The notes under the pieces are model-generated. The model was not told where the DNA came from, did no database searches, and was given only the letters and a program-made list of their open reading frames with translations. From Microbacterium helvum (GTDB lineage: Bacteria; Actinomycetota; Actinomycetes; Actinomycetales; Microbacteriaceae), in contig NZ_JACXZS010000012.1 in assembly GCF_014779795.1 (NCBI RefSeq), positions 62,001 to 126,000 of the forward strand: a stretch of DNA of 64,000 nt, read 5' to 3'. The translations under genes and the position numbers were made by a program. Positions within the stretch are counted from its first letter, which is position 1. Every line of letters begins with the position of its first letter. Positions 1-7,795 of this stretch are shown piece after piece.

Positions 1-446
1 GGGCGCACCGCGCGGCGCCACTCCTCGGCGTCGTCCTGGTTCTCGACGAAGGTGACCTCGATGCCGAGCTTGGCGAGCGTGTACTTGAACAGGTTGTACG
101 TGCCGCCGTAGATCGAGCTCGACGCGACGAAGTGGTCGCCCGCCTCGGCGATGTTGAGGATCGCGAACGTCGACGCAGCCTGGCCGCTGGCCAGCAGCAG
201 CGCCCCGGTGCCGCCCTCGAGCGCGGCGAGGCGCTCCTCGACGACCGCCTGGGTCGGGTTCTGGATGCGCGTGTAGATGTTGCCGAACTCGGCCAGCGCG
301 AACAGGTTCGCGGCATGGTCGGCGTTGTCGAACACGTACGACGTGGTCTGGTAGATCGGCGTGGCCCGAGCCTTGGTGACCGGGTCGGGCTGCGCGCCCG
401 AATGGATCTGCTTGGTCTCGAAACGCCAGTTCTCGGAAGCGGCCAT
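1..446 (-). CDS. metY: O-acetylhomoserine aminocarboxypropyltransferase (sulfhydrylase), N-terminal part
   Basis: PLP enzyme that makes homocysteine or methionine from O-acetylhomoserine and sulfide; cytosolic. Only the first 148 residues lie in the window; the gene runs off the left edge. The visible sequence opens [19 protein letters not shown] and carries the family signature YTRIQNPT at residues 58-65 and the [16 protein letters not shown] stretch that packs near the cofactor. The active-site lysine is outside the window. The ATG at 444-446 (complement) has GGAGAC just upstream. It is divergent from the SDR gene across 163 bases with two inverted repeats. Cystathionine gamma-synthase-type enzymes are close relatives, but the N-terminus fits MetY better. 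Confidence 0.87.
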   Translation of the reverse strand, partial: MAASENWRFETKQIHSGAQPDPVTKARATPIYQTTSYVFDNADHAANLFALAEFGNIYTRIQNPTQAVVEERLAALEGGTGALLLASGQAASTFAILNIAEAGDHFVASSSIYGGTYNLFKYTLAKLGIEVTFVENQDDAEEWRRAVR

Positions 447-523
447 GGCTGTCTCCTGCGGGTCGTGTGCCGGGTCGGATTCCCGGTGGTGGATGCCGGG
501 TGCACATCCTCCCGACGCGTTCG

Positions 524-550
524 AGAGTACGGATCGCCCCCGCTTGTCAA
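524..550 (-). promoter_or_regulatory. candidate metY promoter
   Basis: On the minus strand a perfect TTGACA (545-550) is followed after 15 bases by TACTCT (524-529). The spacer is shorter than the usual 17, so this is a candidate only. The -35 box lies in the loop of the 537-561 inverted repeat. Confidence 0.35.
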
Positions 551-561
551 CAACGCGGGGG
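537..561. promoter_or_regulatory. 7-bp inverted repeat over the metY -35 box (candidate operator)
   Basis: CCCCCGC (537-543) and GCGGGGG (555-561) form a perfect inverted repeat with an 11-base centre that contains the putative -35 hexamer. The position suits a repressor of metY. The regulator is unknown. Confidence 0.4.
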
Positions 562-564
562 AAA

Positions 565-576
565 TGTGACGTCACA
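565..576. promoter_or_regulatory. 12-bp palindrome TGTGACGTCACA
   Basis: A perfect palindrome lies between the divergent metY and SDR starts, about 20 bases upstream of the SDR -10 box, where a dimeric regulator could bind. It resembles CRP/FNR-type half-sites (TGTGA/TCACA) without their usual spacer. Confidence 0.4.
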
Positions 577-596
577 CTCGCCGGCCCTCGCGCGGC

Positions 597-602
597 TAGC
601 GT
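597..602 (+). promoter_or_regulatory. -10 box TAGCGT of a leaderless promoter (SDR)
   Basis: TAGCGT ends 7 bases before the ATG at 610, so transcription should start at or next to the start codon. The GGAGGG in the gap is too close to the ATG to act as a ribosome binding site. Confidence 0.55.
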
Positions 603-609
603 GGAGGGC

Positions 610-1395
610 ATGACGACCAGACGTGCAGTGGTGACCGGGGCGAGCTCGGGGATCGGCGAGGCGGCAGCGCGCGCGTTGCGCGCGAGCGGCTGGGACGTGG
701 TGGCAGTGGCGCGGCGCGCCGACCGGCTCGCCGCGCTCGAGGCCGAGACCGGCGCCGTCGCGTTCGCGGCCGACCTCACCGCGGACGCCGACATCGCGGC
801 GCTCGCCGAGTTCCTGGCGGGATCGGGCGCCGTCCACGCCCTCGTCCACGTCGCCGGCGGCGCGCGCGGCACCGACAGGGTCGAGGACGGCCGCGTCGAG
901 GACTGGCGCTGGATGTTCGAGGCCAACGTGCTCTCGGCGCAGCGCCTCGTCGCTGCACTTCTGCCGCAGCTGCGGCGGGCGGCCGCTGCCGACGGTCACG
1001 CCGACACGCTGTTCGTCACCTCCACGGCCGCACAGGCCGCGTACGCGGGCGGCGCTGGCTACAACGCCGCGAAGGCGGGGGAGTCGATGCTCGCCCACGC
1101 GCTGCGGCTGGAGCTCAACGGCGAGCCGATCCGCGTGATCGAGGTCGCCCCGGGCATGGTGTACACGCCCGAGTTCGCGCTCAACCGCCTCGGCGGCGAC
1201 AGCGCGGCCGCGAGCCGCGTGTACGAGGGCGTCGAGAACCCGCTGACCGGCGAGGATGTGGCCGACGTCATCGCGTACGCCCTCAACGCCCCGGGGCACG
1301 TGAACCTCGACCTCATCACGATGCGACCCGTCGCGCAGTCCGCGCACTTCCTGCTCGCGCGCGGCGAGCTGCGCCCCCGACTCGACGAGGACTGA
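610..1395 (+). CDS. SDR family NAD(P)-dependent oxidoreductase
   Basis: Classical short-chain dehydrogenase of 261 residues. It has the nucleotide-binding TGASSGIG (9-16), the structural Asn in NVLSA (N106), and the catalytic set Ser138, Tyr151 and Lys155 (YNAAK). The region after strand beta-2 carries Arg residues (RRADR), which suggests NADP(H), as in serine/3-hydroxy acid dehydrogenases of the YdfG type. The substrate is not readable from sequence. The start is taken at 610 rather than further upstream because of the -10 box at 597-602. It is followed after 3 bases by ung, so the two are probably co-transcribed. Confidence 0.85.
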   Translation: MTTRRAVVTGASSGIGEAAARALRASGWDVVAVARRADRLAALEAETGAVAFAADLTADADIAALAEFLAGSGAVHALVHVAGGARGTDRVEDGRVEDWRWMFEANVLSAQRLVAALLPQLRRAAAADGHADTLFVTSTAAQAAYAGGAGYNAAKAGESMLAHALRLELNGEPIRVIEVAPGMVYTPEFALNRLGGDSAAASRVYEGVENPLTGEDVADVIAYALNAPGHVNLDLITMRPVAQSAHFLLARGELRPRLDED

Positions 1396-1398
1396 TCG

Positions 1399-2115
1399 AT
1401 GGCGATGACGCTGGCCGAGCTGGCCGAGGCCGGCCTCATGGATCCGGGGTGGTCGACCGCGCTCGAGCCCGTCGGGCCCGACATCGCGGCACTCGGCGAA
1501 CGGCTGCGCGGCGAGGTCGCCGCGGGCCGGCACTACCTTCCGGCAGGGGACCGCGTCCTGCGCGCCTTCCAACGGCCGCTGAGCGACGTCAAAGTGCTGA
1601 TCGTCGGGCAGGACCCCTATCCGACGCCCGGGCACCCGATCGGACTGTCGTTCGCGGTGGACGCGCACGTGCGTCCGCTGCCGCGCAGCCTGTCGAACAT
1701 CTACCAGGAGCTCGAGGCCGACCTCGGCATCCCCCGCGCACCGCACGGCGACCTGACGGCGTGGAGCGATCAGGGCGTCATGCTGCTGAACCGCGTGCTG
1801 ACGGTCGCGCCCGGGGCCCCGGCATCCCATCGCGGCTGGGGGTGGGAGAAGGTCACCGAGCACGCGATCCGCACCCTCGTCGCGCGCGACCGTCCGCTGG
1901 TCGCGATCCTGTGGGGGAGGGATGCCGCGAACCTGCGTCCGCTGCTCGGCCGGACGCCGATCATCGAGTCGGCGCATCCGTCGCCGCTGTCGGCCAGCCG
2001 GGGGTTCTTCGGCTCGAAGCCGTTCTCGCGCACGAACGAGCTGCTCGCGCGGCAGGGCGCCGCGCCGGTGGCCTGGGCGCTGCCGGCGATGACGACAACG
2101 GAGCTGCCGGCCTGA
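1399..2115 (+). CDS. ung: uracil-DNA glycosylase, family 1
   Basis: Removes uracil from DNA as the first step of base excision repair. The 238-residue protein has the water-activating loop [11 protein letters not shown] (70-80, catalytic Asp72), the FQRPL region, and the minor-groove loop HPSPLSA with His193. Length is normal for bacterial Ung. The start at 1399 is 3 bases after the SDR stop; an in-frame ATG at 1405 is a possible alternative. It sits in a three-gene unit with the SDR and the GNAT gene, but nothing else there suggests a shared DNA-repair role. Confidence 0.95.
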   Translation: MAMTLAELAEAGLMDPGWSTALEPVGPDIAALGERLRGEVAAGRHYLPAGDRVLRAFQRPLSDVKVLIVGQDPYPTPGHPIGLSFAVDAHVRPLPRSLSNIYQELEADLGIPRAPHGDLTAWSDQGVMLLNRVLTVAPGAPASHRGWGWEKVTEHAIRTLVARDRPLVAILWGRDAANLRPLLGRTPIIESAHPSPLSASRGFFGSKPFSRTNELLARQGAAPVAWALPAMTTTELPA

Positions 2116-2131
2116 TCGGTCGGAGGACCGC

Positions 2132-2755
2132 ATGCTCGAAGAGGAATACGACAAGGACAAGCGGGTTCTGCCGCAGCATCTGCGCCGCCGGCCGGAGCCT
2201 GAGCGTCCGTTCGCGTACACGATCCGGCCCGTCGAGGACCGGGATCTGCCCGACATCCGCGAGATCTACAACCACTACGTCACCAACTCCGTCGTGACCT
2301 TCGACGAGGACATCTGGTCGGTCAAGCAGTGGCGCGCCAAGCGCGATCACCTCGCGAAGCTCGGCCTGCCGTTCCTCGTCGCCGAGTCGCCCGGCGGGCA
2401 GGTGCTCGGCTACGCGCTCGTGCAGCCGATGTCGAGCAAGTCCGCGTACCGCTACTCCGTCGAGAACTCGATCTACCTCGGCCAGGCGGCCACCGGCAAG
2501 GGGCTCGGCCGGGCGCTGCTCGAGGCGCTCATCGCCGCGAGCGAGGCGGCCGGCATCCGCCAGATGGTCGCGGTGATCAGCGACAAGGGCGCGGAGGGAT
2601 CGGTCGCCCTGCACGAGCGGCTCGGCTTCGTCGAGGTCGGGCGCATGGGCCGTGTCGGCTTCAAGTTCGGACGCTGGCTGGGTGTGATCTACCTGCAGAA
2701 AGCACTCACGCCGGTGAAGAAGGGTGGCGCGAAGAAGGGACTGTTCGGCCGCTGA
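2132..2755 (+). CDS. GNAT family N-acetyltransferase, phosphinothricin-acetyltransferase-like
   Basis: Predicted acetyl-CoA-dependent N-acetyltransferase of 207 residues. The GNAT fold starts near residue 29 (YTIRPVEDRDLPDI), and the acetyl-CoA pyrophosphate loop is QAATGKGLGRA (118-128). The segments IYNHYVTNSVVTFDE and ALHERLGFVEVGRMGRVGFKFGRW match the Pat/Bar branch that acetylates phosphinothricin or methionine sulfoximine-like amines. A charged 28-residue N-terminal tail and a Lys/Gly-rich C-terminal tail (KKGGAKKGLFGR) are extra to the family core. Last gene of the plus-strand unit, convergent with emfourin. Confidence 0.8.
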   Translation: MLEEEYDKDKRVLPQHLRRRPEPERPFAYTIRPVEDRDLPDIREIYNHYVTNSVVTFDEDIWSVKQWRAKRDHLAKLGLPFLVAESPGGQVLGYALVQPMSSKSAYRYSVENSIYLGQAATGKGLGRALLEALIAASEAAGIRQMVAVISDKGAEGSVALHERLGFVEVGRMGRVGFKFGRWLGVIYLQKALTPVKKGGAKKGLFGR

Positions 2756-2757
2756 TT

Positions 2758-2782
2758 CGGCGGGGCCGGTCAGCGCCCGCCG
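2758..2782. terminator. short hairpin between convergent genes
   Basis: CGGCGGG (2758-2764) and CCCGCCG (2776-2782) pair around an 11-base loop between the GNAT stop and the emfourin 3' end. It overlaps the last emfourin codons and has no U tract; it may serve both directions. Confidence 0.35.
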
Positions 2783-3198
2783 AGCCCGCTGCCGCGGGAC
2801 GCGCTGCCGTCGCCGCGGCGGTTCCAGTCGCGCACGGCATCGACGAGCTCGCGCCACGCGCCGACCAGCTCGTCGTCCACGAGCTCCGCTTCACGGGCGT
2901 CGGCGCCGGTCCAGGTCGCCCGGATCCACCACGTGAACCCGTCCGCGACCGGCGTGCGGTCGTCCGGGTGCGCCGGCGGAGCAGGCGGTGCGGCATCCCT
3001 GTCCTCGTCGGCGACCGATGCGCCGGCGCCGGCGTCGGCCCACGGGCAGCGGTCGATGAGCGAGATCCACTCCGACGCCTCGGTCTCGTCCGGCTGAGCC
3101 GACCAGCGACGAGTGATGCCGGCGATGCCGCCCGAGCGGGCGACATCGACCTCGACCGCGGGCTGCGCGGCGGGTTCAGGCAGGGGACTGTGCGTCAT
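2770..3198 (-). CDS. emfourin-like protealysin inhibitor
   Basis: A 142-residue cytosolic protein with no signal peptide. The N-terminal stretch [18 protein letters not shown] matches the signature of emfourin, the slow tight-binding inhibitor of protealysin-like M4 proteases. The middle (about 55-85) is Ala/Pro/Asp-rich linker and the C-terminal part ([13 protein letters not shown] onward) resembles the rest of the emfourin fold. Its ATG (3196-3198) lies inside the last codons of the upstream M4 protease gene, a 23-base overlap, so translation is probably coupled. Family knowledge: such pairs are found as two-gene operons in bacteria with protealysin-like proteases. Inhibition itself is inferred. 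Confidence 0.85.
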   Translation of the reverse strand: MTHSPLPEPAAQPAVEVDVARSGGIAGITRRWSAQPDETEASEWISLIDRCPWADAGAGASVADEDRDAAPPAPPAHPDDRTPVADGFTWWIRATWTGADAREAELVDDELVGAWRELVDAVRDWNRRGDGSASRGSGLGGR

Positions 3199-4249
3199 CC
3201 GGGATCACGCCGACGCCCGCCCACCCGGCGCGGACGGCGTCGACCTCCTCCGACTTCTCACCGTACTCCGCGGCTGCGGCGGTCAGGGTGGCGCGGGCGA
3301 ACGCGGCGAAGTCGGCGGTATGCGACAGCGTGCCTGCGGTGAGCGTCCGGTACCAGATCAGTCCGGCGCGTTCCCAGGCATGCCCGCCCAGAGTCATGGC
3401 GACGAGGTAGAACGCGTGGTTGGGGATGCCGGAGTTGATGTGCACGCCGCCGTTGTCGTCCCGGGTCTTCACGAAGCCGCTCATGTGCGCCGGCTGCGGG
3501 TCCTTGCCGAGCACGTCGTCGTCGTACGCGGTGCCGGGCGCCGCCATCGAGCGCAGCGCGGAACCTTGGACGGCGTCGGTGAAGATCCCCTCGCCGATGA
3601 GCCACGACGCCTGCGCGGCGGTGTGACCGGCCTGATGCTGCTCGGCGAGGGCGCCGAAGACGTCGGCGATCGACTCGTTGAGCGCACCGGACTGGTCGCG
3701 GTACACGAGCCCGCCCGAATCCTCGACGACACCGTGCGCGAGCTCGTGCGCGATGACGCTCAGCGACCCGGTGAACCCCGAGAAGACGTCGTCGTCGCCG
3801 TCGCCGAACACCATGCGCTCGCCGTTCCAGAAGGCGTTGTCATAGTCACGGCCGTAGTGCACGGTGGCCAGGAGCGACCCGCCCGTGCCGTCGATGCTGT
3901 CGCGCTGGTAGGCGTCCCACCAGAAGTCGAAGGTCGCGCCGAGCCCGTCGTATGCCTCGTCGACGGCGGAGTCGCCGCCGGCAGGGTCGCCTTCGCCCCG
4001 CACCCGCACGCCGGGCACGACCTCGCGATGCTGCGCGTCCGAGATCTCGCGGTCGGGCGCAGGCGTCGTCTCGGCGACCAGCACCCCCGGCTCTTCGATC
4101 GACAGTCGCAGCCGCGAGCGCACAGGGGTGTACTCCCGCGGCGCCGCGAGGGTGCGCTGCGCCGCGTCTGCCGCGCGCGCCCAACTGCCCTCTTGAACGG
4201 CCGCGATGCGGGCGAGCAGGTACGGCGGCACGATTCCGGGGCTCATCAT
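3176..4249 (-). CDS. protealysin-like M4 family zinc metalloprotease
   Basis: Thermolysin-family protease of 357 residues. It has the zinc motif HELAH (168-172), the third ligand in NESIADVFG (E192), and the transition-state His in [12 protein letters not shown] (H270). There is no signal peptide. Instead the N-terminus has the short protealysin-type propeptide with [11 protein letters not shown] (5-15), known in this subfamily to be cleaved off on maturation. The gene starts with two adjacent ATG codons; the first (4247-4249) is chosen because a TAGGTT -10 box ends 6 bases before it. Overlap with the emfourin gene implies the cell makes protease and inhibitor together. Confidence 0.92.
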   Translation of the reverse strand: MMSPGIVPPYLLARIAAVQEGSWARAADAAQRTLAAPREYTPVRSRLRLSIEEPGVLVAETTPAPDREISDAQHREVVPGVRVRGEGDPAGGDSAVDEAYDGLGATFDFWWDAYQRDSIDGTGGSLLATVHYGRDYDNAFWNGERMVFGDGDDDVFSGFTGSLSVIAHELAHGVVEDSGGLVYRDQSGALNESIADVFGALAEQHQAGHTAAQASWLIGEGIFTDAVQGSALRSMAAPGTAYDDDVLGKDPQPAHMSGFVKTRDDNGGVHINSGIPNHAFYLVAMTLGGHAWERAGLIWYRTLTAGTLSHTADFAAFARATLTAAAAEYGEKSEEVDAVRAGWAGVGVIPDDAQSPA

Positions 4250-4255
4250 GCTCTG

Positions 4256-4261
4256 AACCTA
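4256..4261 (-). promoter_or_regulatory. -10 box TAGGTT of a leaderless promoter (M4 protease)
   Basis: On the minus strand TAGGTT is followed by 6 bases and then ATGATG. No ribosome binding site is visible. Confidence 0.5.
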
Positions 4262-4300
4262 GCCCCGGCCGCCGACGTCGGCGCCGACCCGCGCCGATGC

Positions 4301-5104
4301 TCAGTCGCCCGTCGCGCCGGTCGCGTCGATGACCGGGATGGATGCGAGCAGCCGGCGCGTGTACGAGACCTGGGGCTGCAGCAGGACCTTCTCGGTCGGA
4401 CCCTCTTCGACGATGCGGCCGTCCTTCATGACGACGACCTCGTCGCACAGGCTCTGCACGACGCCGATGTCATGCGACACCATGACGAATGTGAGGCCGT
4501 CGCGGACGCGCAGTTCGCCGAGCAGCTCGAGGATCTGCGCGCGCACCGTGACGTCGAGGGCCGACAGCGGCTCGTCGCCCACGAGCACACGCGGCCGGTG
4601 GACGATGGCGCGGGCGAGGGCGATGCGCTGGCGCTGCCCGCCCGAGAACTCGTGCGGGAAGCGGTCCGCCATGTCGGCGTCGAGACCGACGTCCACCAGC
4701 ACGTCGCGCACCCGCGCGCGGCGGTCGCCGTCGATCCCGAGCGCCCACAGCGGCTCGCCCACGAGGCGGCCGACGCTCATGCGCGGGTCGAGCGAGGCGT
4801 AGGGGTCCTGGAACACGATGCCCGTCTCGCGGCGCAGCCAGTGCAGCGCACGCGCCGAGGCGCGCGCGTCGACCGGCCGGCCGTCGAACTCGACGGTCCC
4901 CGACGTCGGGGCGTCCAGCCCCAGCAGCAGCCGCACGAGCGTGGACTTGCCCGAGCCGGACTCGCCGATGATCCCGACCGACGTGCCCTCGCGCACGTCG
5001 AGGTCGGCGTCCTCCAGCCCCGTCGTGAAGCTCTTCTTCTCGAAGAGATGGGTTCTGGGCACGGGGTAGCGGCGAGTCAGTCCGCGCGCCTGGATCAGCG
5101 TCAT
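4301..5104 (-). CDS. ABC transporter ATP-binding protein (DppF/NikE type)
   Basis: ATPase subunit of a peptide/nickel-type importer, 267 residues, cytoplasmic face of the membrane. Walker [10 protein letters not shown] (47-55), Q-loop [12 protein letters not shown] (98-109), signature FSGGQ (153-157), Walker B VLVGDEP (173-179) and switch His211 are all present. The ATG at 5102-5104 overlaps the stop of the upstream ATPase gene by ATGA. The protein is short for DppF (about 330) because the C-terminal oligopeptide-transport extension is missing; this is the size of NikE. It is the last gene of the five-gene operon. Confidence 0.88.
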   Translation of the reverse strand: MTLIQARGLTRRYPVPRTHLFEKKSFTTGLEDADLDVREGTSVGIIGESGSGKSTLVRLLLGLDAPTSGTVEFDGRPVDARASARALHWLRRETGIVFQDPYASLDPRMSVGRLVGEPLWALGIDGDRRARVRDVLVDVGLDADMADRFPHEFSGGQRQRIALARAIVHRPRVLVGDEPLSALDVTVRAQILELLGELRVRDGLTFVMVSHDIGVVQSLCDEVVVMKDGRIVEEGPTEKVLLQPQVSYTRRLLASIPVIDATGATGD

Positions 5105-5889
5105 GGCCGGCCTCCGGGTCGCCAGAGTGTGGCGGTCGCGTCGCGCAGCAGTCCCTGCGTGACGGGGGATGCCGGCGCCGTGAGCAGCTGTGAGACCGGC
5201 GCCGCCTCGACCACGCGCCCGTGCTCGAGCACGACGCCGTGCGTCGCGATCTGCGACAGCACGGCCAGGTCGTGCGTGATGAACACGAGCGACATGCCGT
5301 CGTCGCGCACGAGTCCGCGCAGCAGGTCGAGGATCTCGGCCTGGATCGTCACATCGAGGGCCGTGGTGGGCTCGTCGGCGATGAGCAGGCGCGGCCGGCA
5401 GGCGAGCGCCATCGCGATGGCGACGCGCTGCCGCTGGCCGCCCGAGAGCTGGTGCGGGTAGCGGCCCACGATGCGGTCGGGGTCGGGCAGCGCCACCCGT
5501 GCCGCCTCCGCGACCGCGCGCGCCGCGGCATCCCGCTTCGACAGTCCCTCGTGGATCCGCACCGACTCGGCGATCTGCCGGCCGACGGTACGGATGGGGT
5601 TGAGCGCGGTGCGCGGCTCCTGGAACACGATGCCGATCTCGTCGCCCCGCAGCTCGGCGAGCTCGCGATCGGGCAGCCCCAGGATCTCGCGCCCGTTCCA
5701 GCGGACGCTGCCCTGGGCCTCGGCGCCGTCGGGCAGGAGCCCGAGGATCGCCAGCGCGGTGAGCGACTTGCCCGAGCCGGACTCGCCGATGAGTCCCACC
5801 CGTGCGCCGTCGGGCACCGCGAACGTCACCCCGTCGACGACGCGACGGCCGTCGATGTCGACCGTCAGCTCCTGCACTTCGAGGCTCAT
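5101..5889 (-). CDS. ABC transporter ATP-binding protein (DppD/NikD type)
   Basis: Second ATPase of the importer, 262 residues. Walker A GESGSGKS (35-42), Q-loop [10 protein letters not shown] (89-98), signature LSGGQ (148-152), Walker B LLIADEP (168-174) and switch His206 are intact. Like its partner it lacks the C-terminal domain found in DppD/OppD (some with an Fe-S site), matching NikD in length. The ATG at 5887-5889 overlaps the permease stop by four bases. The pair is expected to form a heterodimer driving the DppB/DppC permeases. Confidence 0.88.
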   Translation of the reverse strand: MSLEVQELTVDIDGRRVVDGVTFAVPDGARVGLIGESGSGKSLTALAILGLLPDGAEAQGSVRWNGREILGLPDRELAELRGDEIGIVFQEPRTALNPIRTVGRQIAESVRIHEGLSKRDAAARAVAEAARVALPDPDRIVGRYPHQLSGGQRQRVAIAMALACRPRLLIADEPTTALDVTIQAEILDLLRGLVRDDGMSLVFITHDLAVLSQIATHGVVLEHGRVVEAAPVSQLLTAPASPVTQGLLRDATATLWRPGGRP

Positions 5890-6848
5890 GCGACGACCTC
5901 CGGCACGTGCAGCCGCGCACGACGAGTGGCGAAGGGGCTGCGCGAGAGCGTCGGGTCGGTCGCCTCGCGCAGCGCGTCGCCGAGCAGGTTCAGGCCGAGC
6001 ACGGTGAACGTGATGGCCAGGCCAGGCCACACCACCGACAGCGGATGCAGCTGGATGAACTGCTGCAGCTGCGCCAGCAGCAGACCCCATGACGGCTCGG
6101 TCACGGGGGCGCCGAACCCGAGATACGACAGCCCCGCCTCAGCGAGCACGGCGACCGCCATGCCCCACGACAGCTGCACGATGAACACCGGCGCCACGTT
6201 GGGCAGCAGGTGCCGCCACAGGTTCTGCGCGGGGGTGAGTCCGGACGCGCGCCCCGCGAGCACGAAGTCGCTGTGCAGGACCCGTCGCAGCTCGGGTCGG
6301 GTCACGCGCGCGATGTTGACGCCGAACCCGATGCCGACCGCCCAGATGACCACCCACAGCGAGCCGCCCCAGACGGCCGAGATCATCATGGCGATGAGCA
6401 GCACCGGGAACGCGATCAGGATGTCGACGAGCACCGCCACCGACTCGCGCACCCACCGCACGGTCAGCGCGCCCAGCGCCGCCAGCGCGATCCCGATCAC
6501 CGTCGCGACGACCCCGGCGCCGACCGCGACGAACACCGTCGTGCGCGCCCCCGCCATGAGCAGCGAGAGGATGTCGCGTCCCGTCGCGTCGGTGCCCAGC
6601 AGGTGCGGCCAGCCAGGGGGCGCCCACCGGTTCGCGATGTCGACCTGCTGCGGGTCGAACGGCGTCCAGAACCGCGCCACGAGGGCGGTCAGCGCCACCA
6701 CGATCACCACGATGAGGCCGAAACGCCCCGTCGACAGGGCCCACAGCCGGGCCAGCCAGGCCCAGCGTGAACGACGTCGGGACGACGTGGATGCCGCGCG
6801 CACAGCATCCATCGCCGTCTTGGTCGCGGGGGTCGTCGAGGGGCTCAT
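5886..6848 (-). CDS. ABC transporter permease (DppC/NikC type)
   Basis: Inner-membrane permease of 320 residues. A basic cytoplasmic N-terminus (about 1-42) precedes the first helix (about 44-62), then HLLGTDATGRDILSLLMAGART, which is the conserved periplasmic-loop sequence of DppC, and five further hydrophobic helices. The EAA coupling loop is ASGLTPAQNLWRHLLPN. It overlaps the upstream permease gene and the downstream ATPase gene by four bases each, so the operon is tightly coupled. Confidence 0.9.
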   Translation of the reverse strand: MSPSTTPATKTAMDAVRAASTSSRRRSRWAWLARLWALSTGRFGLIVVIVVALTALVARFWTPFDPQQVDIANRWAPPGWPHLLGTDATGRDILSLLMAGARTTVFVAVGAGVVATVIGIALAALGALTVRWVRESVAVLVDILIAFPVLLIAMMISAVWGGSLWVVIWAVGIGFGVNIARVTRPELRRVLHSDFVLAGRASGLTPAQNLWRHLLPNVAPVFIVQLSWGMAVAVLAEAGLSYLGFGAPVTEPSWGLLLAQLQQFIQLHPLSVVWPGLAITFTVLGLNLLGDALREATDPTLSRSPFATRRARLHVPEVVA

Positions 6849-7795
6849 GCGGCCTCCCGCTGCCGGGGATCGATGAGGCGGTGGACGAGGTCGACCACGA
6901 AGCCGACGATCAGCACGAACCCCGTGAGTGCGAGCAGCTCGCCCTGCACCTTCGGCAGGTCGCGCGCGGCGACGTCGGCGACGAGCATGCGCCCGATGCC
7001 GGGGAGCGAGAACAGCTGCTCGATGACGACGGCGCCCACGATGATCCCGGCGACCTGCAGGCCCAGGACGGTGATGACCGACAGCCCGACGACCGGAAGG
7101 CCGTGGCGGATGAGTGCCGCGTCACGAGTGAGGCCCTTCGCCGCGGCGGTGCGCACGAAATCCTGGCCGACCGCCTGCAGCGTCGCACTGCGCACGAAGC
7201 GCAGGAGCATGGCGCCCTCGACGATGCCGATCGTGAGGGCCGGCAGGATGAGCGACTGGAACGCCGTCGCGGGGTCGCTCCACCCGGCGCGGGGGAAGCC
7301 CTGCGCGGGAAGCCACCCGAGCCACACCGCGAACACCACGACGAGCATCATGCCCGCCCACACCACCGGGACCGCGGCGAGGGTCTGCGAGCCGACGCTC
7401 AGCGCCGTCCCGTCGGCGTGCCCGCGACGCATCGCCGACAGCACGCCGAGCGGCACGCTGATGACGATCGCGACGATCAGCGACATGACGCCCAGGGGCA
7501 CCGTCACCTGCGCCTTCTGCGCCAGTTCGTCGATGACGGGGGTGCCCGTCAGCAGCGACGTGCCGAGATCGCCGCGCAGCACGCCGCCGAGCCACTCCAG
7601 GTACTGCACCGGCAGCGGACGATCCAGTCCGAGATTCTCGCGGATCGCGGCGATCTGGTCAGGGCTGCTGTTGACGCCGCCGATCAGCTGCGCGACGTCG
7701 CCGGGCAGCACCCGCAGGGTGAGGAAGATGAGCACGCTGGCCACGAGCAGCCCGAGCAGAAGCAGGGCGAAGCGGGTCAGCGTGTACCGGATCAC
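6845..7795 (-). CDS. ABC transporter permease (DppB/NikB type)
   Basis: Inner-membrane permease of 316 residues with six predicted helices. It shows the DppB N-terminal pattern (MIRYTLTRFALLLLGLL, then LRVLPGDVA) and the LGLDRPLPVQYLEWLGGVLRGDLG segment typical of the family. The coupling loop is AAAKGLTRDAALIRHGLPV. Partner of the DppC-like protein. Start at 7793-7795 overlaps the stop of the binding-protein gene by four bases. Confidence 0.9.
   Translation of the reverse strand: MIRYTLTRFALLLLGLLVASVLIFLTLRVLPGDVAQLIGGVNSSPDQIAAIRENLGLDRPLPVQYLEWLGGVLRGDLGTSLLTGTPVIDELAQKAQVTVPLGVMSLIVAIVISVPLGVLSAMRRGHADGTALSVGSQTLAAVPVVWAGMMLVVVFAVWLGWLPAQGFPRAGWSDPATAFQSLILPALTIGIVEGAMLLRFVRSATLQAVGQDFVRTAAAKGLTRDAALIRHGLPVVGLSVITVLGLQVAGIIVGAVVIEQLFSLPGIGRMLVADVAARDLPKVQGELLALTGFVLIVGFVVDLVHRLIDPRQREAA

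Noticed and set aside
447-609. SAM riboswitch upstream of metY
   Set aside because: The 163-base divergent region has two short palindromes but none of the conserved core of known SAM riboswitch classes.
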